Assembly (NCBI GenBank): GCA_965223165.1
Contig: CBDCVQ010000016.1
Span: 496,001 to 560,000, forward strand
Origin: JABDMH01 sp965223165
GTDB lineage: Bacteria; Bacteroidota; Bacteroidia; Chitinophagales; Saprospiraceae
Direction of reading: 5' to 3'
DNA length: 64,000 nucleotides
Shown: one piece after another, positions 63,301 to 64,000 of the stretch
Numbering within the stretch: position 1 is the first letter of the stretch
Layout: each line of letters opens with the position of its first letter
Made by a program: the position numbers and the translations under genes
Notes under the pieces: generated by a model
What the model saw: only the letters and a program-made list of their open reading frames with translations
Told to the model about the DNA's origin: nothing
Databases searched by the model: none

Positions 63301-63484
63301 GGTCGATAAGGAGGACTTCTTTAATGCTAAGGCAGCCTTGGAGGCCGTCATTGACAACTTTACCGATGATCCAGAGCTGGTACAAATTGCCCAAGCCAAG
63401 GTCGATCAGATCAACAAGGAAGAAGAAAGGAGAAATCGGATTGATGACGGAGCCGGCGAGGACTCGACATTAAATGGCAATTAA
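60383..63484 (+). CDS. large exported TPR protein, 1033 aa
   Basis: A signal peptide (MMRKCAFIVFAFFLPFCAIS) precedes an almost uninterrupted TPR superhelix, more than 20 units, e.g. PNSAYADDALLELGNTYQEQ, AYLKLGLISYNLGELDRALG and SALGQSAMFYLADAYLKIDD. The C-terminus is charged. Periplasmic scaffold of the type that docks to outer-membrane barrels; it is followed 18 bp later by a barrel-like gene. That the two form a complex is an inference. Confidence 0.9.
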   Translation: MMRKCAFIVFAFFLPFCAISQRTSVYTEANANFKKGLEFFDLGVYGMAQAEFEKVLDQVNPVNEPEYRIIKTKAELYYARCAVRLQEPDGQKLMLEFARKHRPDPAANKALLELADHYYNGKQYDEAIEFFAMMDQRGFSAEEKADIAFKHAYSLFARKRYDESKAKFAQLMSEPGDHYYASYYYHGLASFHGKDYDDAIASWQVAEKRSKYRNIIPYYIAQIYFAQEDFEQVIAYAEPQLSNNRLKQRTEMHQLVGQAYFELGNYEHALSYLEYYESKSRRLREEDFYQLGLVQYKNAKYESAIKSFRQLDKSNSALGQSAMFYLADAYLKIDDKASARNAFHKVSKAKFDEDMREEALFNFAKLSAELHFDRDAVNTLQRFEPTSRYYAQAQELLSETLINTRDYKRAIKIIERLDDHSPRIKEAYQKVCYYQGLEDYVATRHREALQYFAKSLKVPVDPRIQALATFWTGEIHHFQKQYDVSKADFDKYVLLAKGLHDLPPTASMGAAHYTQGYNYLKTADFNTALKNFESSIGQIQRYGSGSEVLSNRILPDAVLRAGDCHFKRNKYNLALDYYNKAISIEAPGFQYALFQKAVIQGLQGRTAGKIAALRDLVEDHPNSAYADDALLELGNTYQEQGRFEEALDPLQQLVSTYKGRSELINSAYLKLGLISYNLGELDRALGYYKAIFKSNPTSQEAKDALAAIEEIYVEDLGQPDEYVAFVESLPGYKVSGGERDSLNYLVALRLYENAEYARAVDAFTDYLTRYPRGFHALDAVYNRAECNSILKTFDPALADYQALIEKGQSRYYLPSLEKAALISYNHAEAFDQAYRYYSLLEDLTTDPETKFTAQLGSMRSAYRSGKSEAASMYASKVMSNPLARQEELTVAQFYRGKILFEKKDYAEALRLFELVINQSDNENTAEARYLRAYIAYVSRDLDQAEAHCRTAYAESGAYPFWVAKSLILLSDVLVDKEDFFNAKAALEAVIDNFTDDPELVQIAQAKVDQINKEEERRNRIDDGAGEDSTLNGN

Positions 63485-63502
63485 GTAACACCCTGGCGAA
63501 AA

Positions 63503-64000
63503 ATGAACAACGTGAAAATCGTAATCAACATAATCAGCGGTCTGCTCCTGATCTCTCACGGGCTCATTGCCCAGGATCTTCCGGGCGGTCGTGTGGAGGT
63601 CGTCAAAAACTTTGAGGCCAGACTGGCAGATGCCCAAAAGATCAAGCTTGAGCCGGAGGCCGAAGTGAAGGAGGTGGTTAACAGCAACTACCAGTACGAA
63701 ATCCAAGAACAGATCCTGGGCGTGGAGTATCCCGCTCCGACCATCAAGGCCATCGGTATCAAAACCGAACCACTACCCACCGCTTACAATGGCTTTGTTA
63801 AAGCCGGATACGGCTACCCGCTATCGCCTTATCTCGATGCGGGCTATCGCTTTGGTGACAGCGAAGCCACCCACTTTCTCGCCCGGTTGACACACCACTC
63901 GGCCAACGACAACAATCTGGAGAATCAACGATTTGTGGACAATGATATTCACGCCGCAGGGACCGTCGTGACCAACTACGGATTTGCCGTCGATGGCAAG
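63503..64000 (+). CDS. outer-membrane-like protein, 5' part, runs off the window
   Basis: ATG 63503 opens a frame that continues to the end of the window (166 codons). A signal peptide (IVINIISGLLLISHGLIAQ) is followed by a short helical segment (VEVVKNFEARLADAQKIKLE) and then alternating hydrophobic/aromatic residues (NGFVKAGYGYPLSPYLDAGY) that look like the first strands of a beta barrel. Probably co-transcribed with the TPR gene upstream. Confidence 0.75.
   Translation, partial: MNNVKIVINIISGLLLISHGLIAQDLPGGRVEVVKNFEARLADAQKIKLEPEAEVKEVVNSNYQYEIQEQILGVEYPAPTIKAIGIKTEPLPTAYNGFVKAGYGYPLSPYLDAGYRFGDSEATHFLARLTHHSANDNNLENQRFVDNDIHAAGTVVTNYGFAVDGK

Overview
The window looks like chromosomal DNA of a Bacteroidota bacterium, most likely of the Saprospiraceae/Lewinella type. 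The evidence is a PorT-like type IX secretion (T9SS) gene directly after a menaquinone methyltransferase, an FG-GAP protein with a T9SS C-terminal sorting domain, a ParA-ParB-DUF5683 cluster, TAnnTTTG-type -7 promoter boxes and many leaderless-looking starts without Shine-Dalgarno sequences. Base composition is moderately GC-rich. The lineage is an inference; no rRNA or tRNA gene was seen.

Layout. 1-4550: the 3' end of an unknown gene, a TPR-like protein, and an IS1634-type insertion sequence that seems to have landed inside an older CTAG-ended repeat. 4547-13800: threonine dehydratase, transketolase, a lineage-specific helical protein, a VOC protein, DUF2461, DUF2207 and an acyltransferase-like membrane protein. 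13850-16780: a gene-poor stretch with repeats, a decayed gene and a striking protein carrying 16-17 AT-hooks. 16784-20725: an amphipathic-repeat protein, PnuC, a HEAT-like protein and a two-gene TRAP transporter. 20825-21495: an ORF-less group IIC intron sitting directly behind a terminator hairpin. 21527-30402: a TPR protein, gyrA, menG/ubiE-porT, ACP phosphodiesterase, ychF, lipB and an FMN reductase. 30445-31605: about 1.2 kb of complex tandem repeat. 31685-44234: a metal-dependent hydrolase, parA-parB-DUF5683, SCP2, fmt, three ABC components, an M1 peptidase, a CPBP protease and DUF6580. 44410-52556: a PgpH-like HD phosphohydrolase, cobalamin adenosyltransferase, a LolD-like ATPase, gatC, a deoxynucleoside kinase coupled to an avidin homologue, an SGNH hydrolase and an NhaC-type antiporter. 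52662-64000: the FG-GAP/T9SS protein, YggS, a cytochrome oxidase subunit III-like protein, a cysteine synthase/CBS-like enzyme, a MazG-like protein, coaE, ornithine aminotransferase, a 1033-residue TPR protein and the start of an outer-membrane-like protein.

Most genes are single housekeeping units on alternating strands, so functional links are local: porT and the T9SS cargo belong to one secretion route; parA/parB serve chromosome segregation; DctQ/DctM form one transporter; deoxynucleoside kinase and avidin share an overlapping start/stop.

The most unusual material is non-coding: (i) a dispersed family of roughly 80-233 bp elements with imperfect terminal inverted repeats and CTAG-like ends, several of which begin exactly at the TAG stop codon of a gene; (ii) the ORF-less group IIC intron; (iii) the tandem-repeat block at 30445-31605. 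Among proteins, the multi-AT-hook protein and the avidin homologue stand out.
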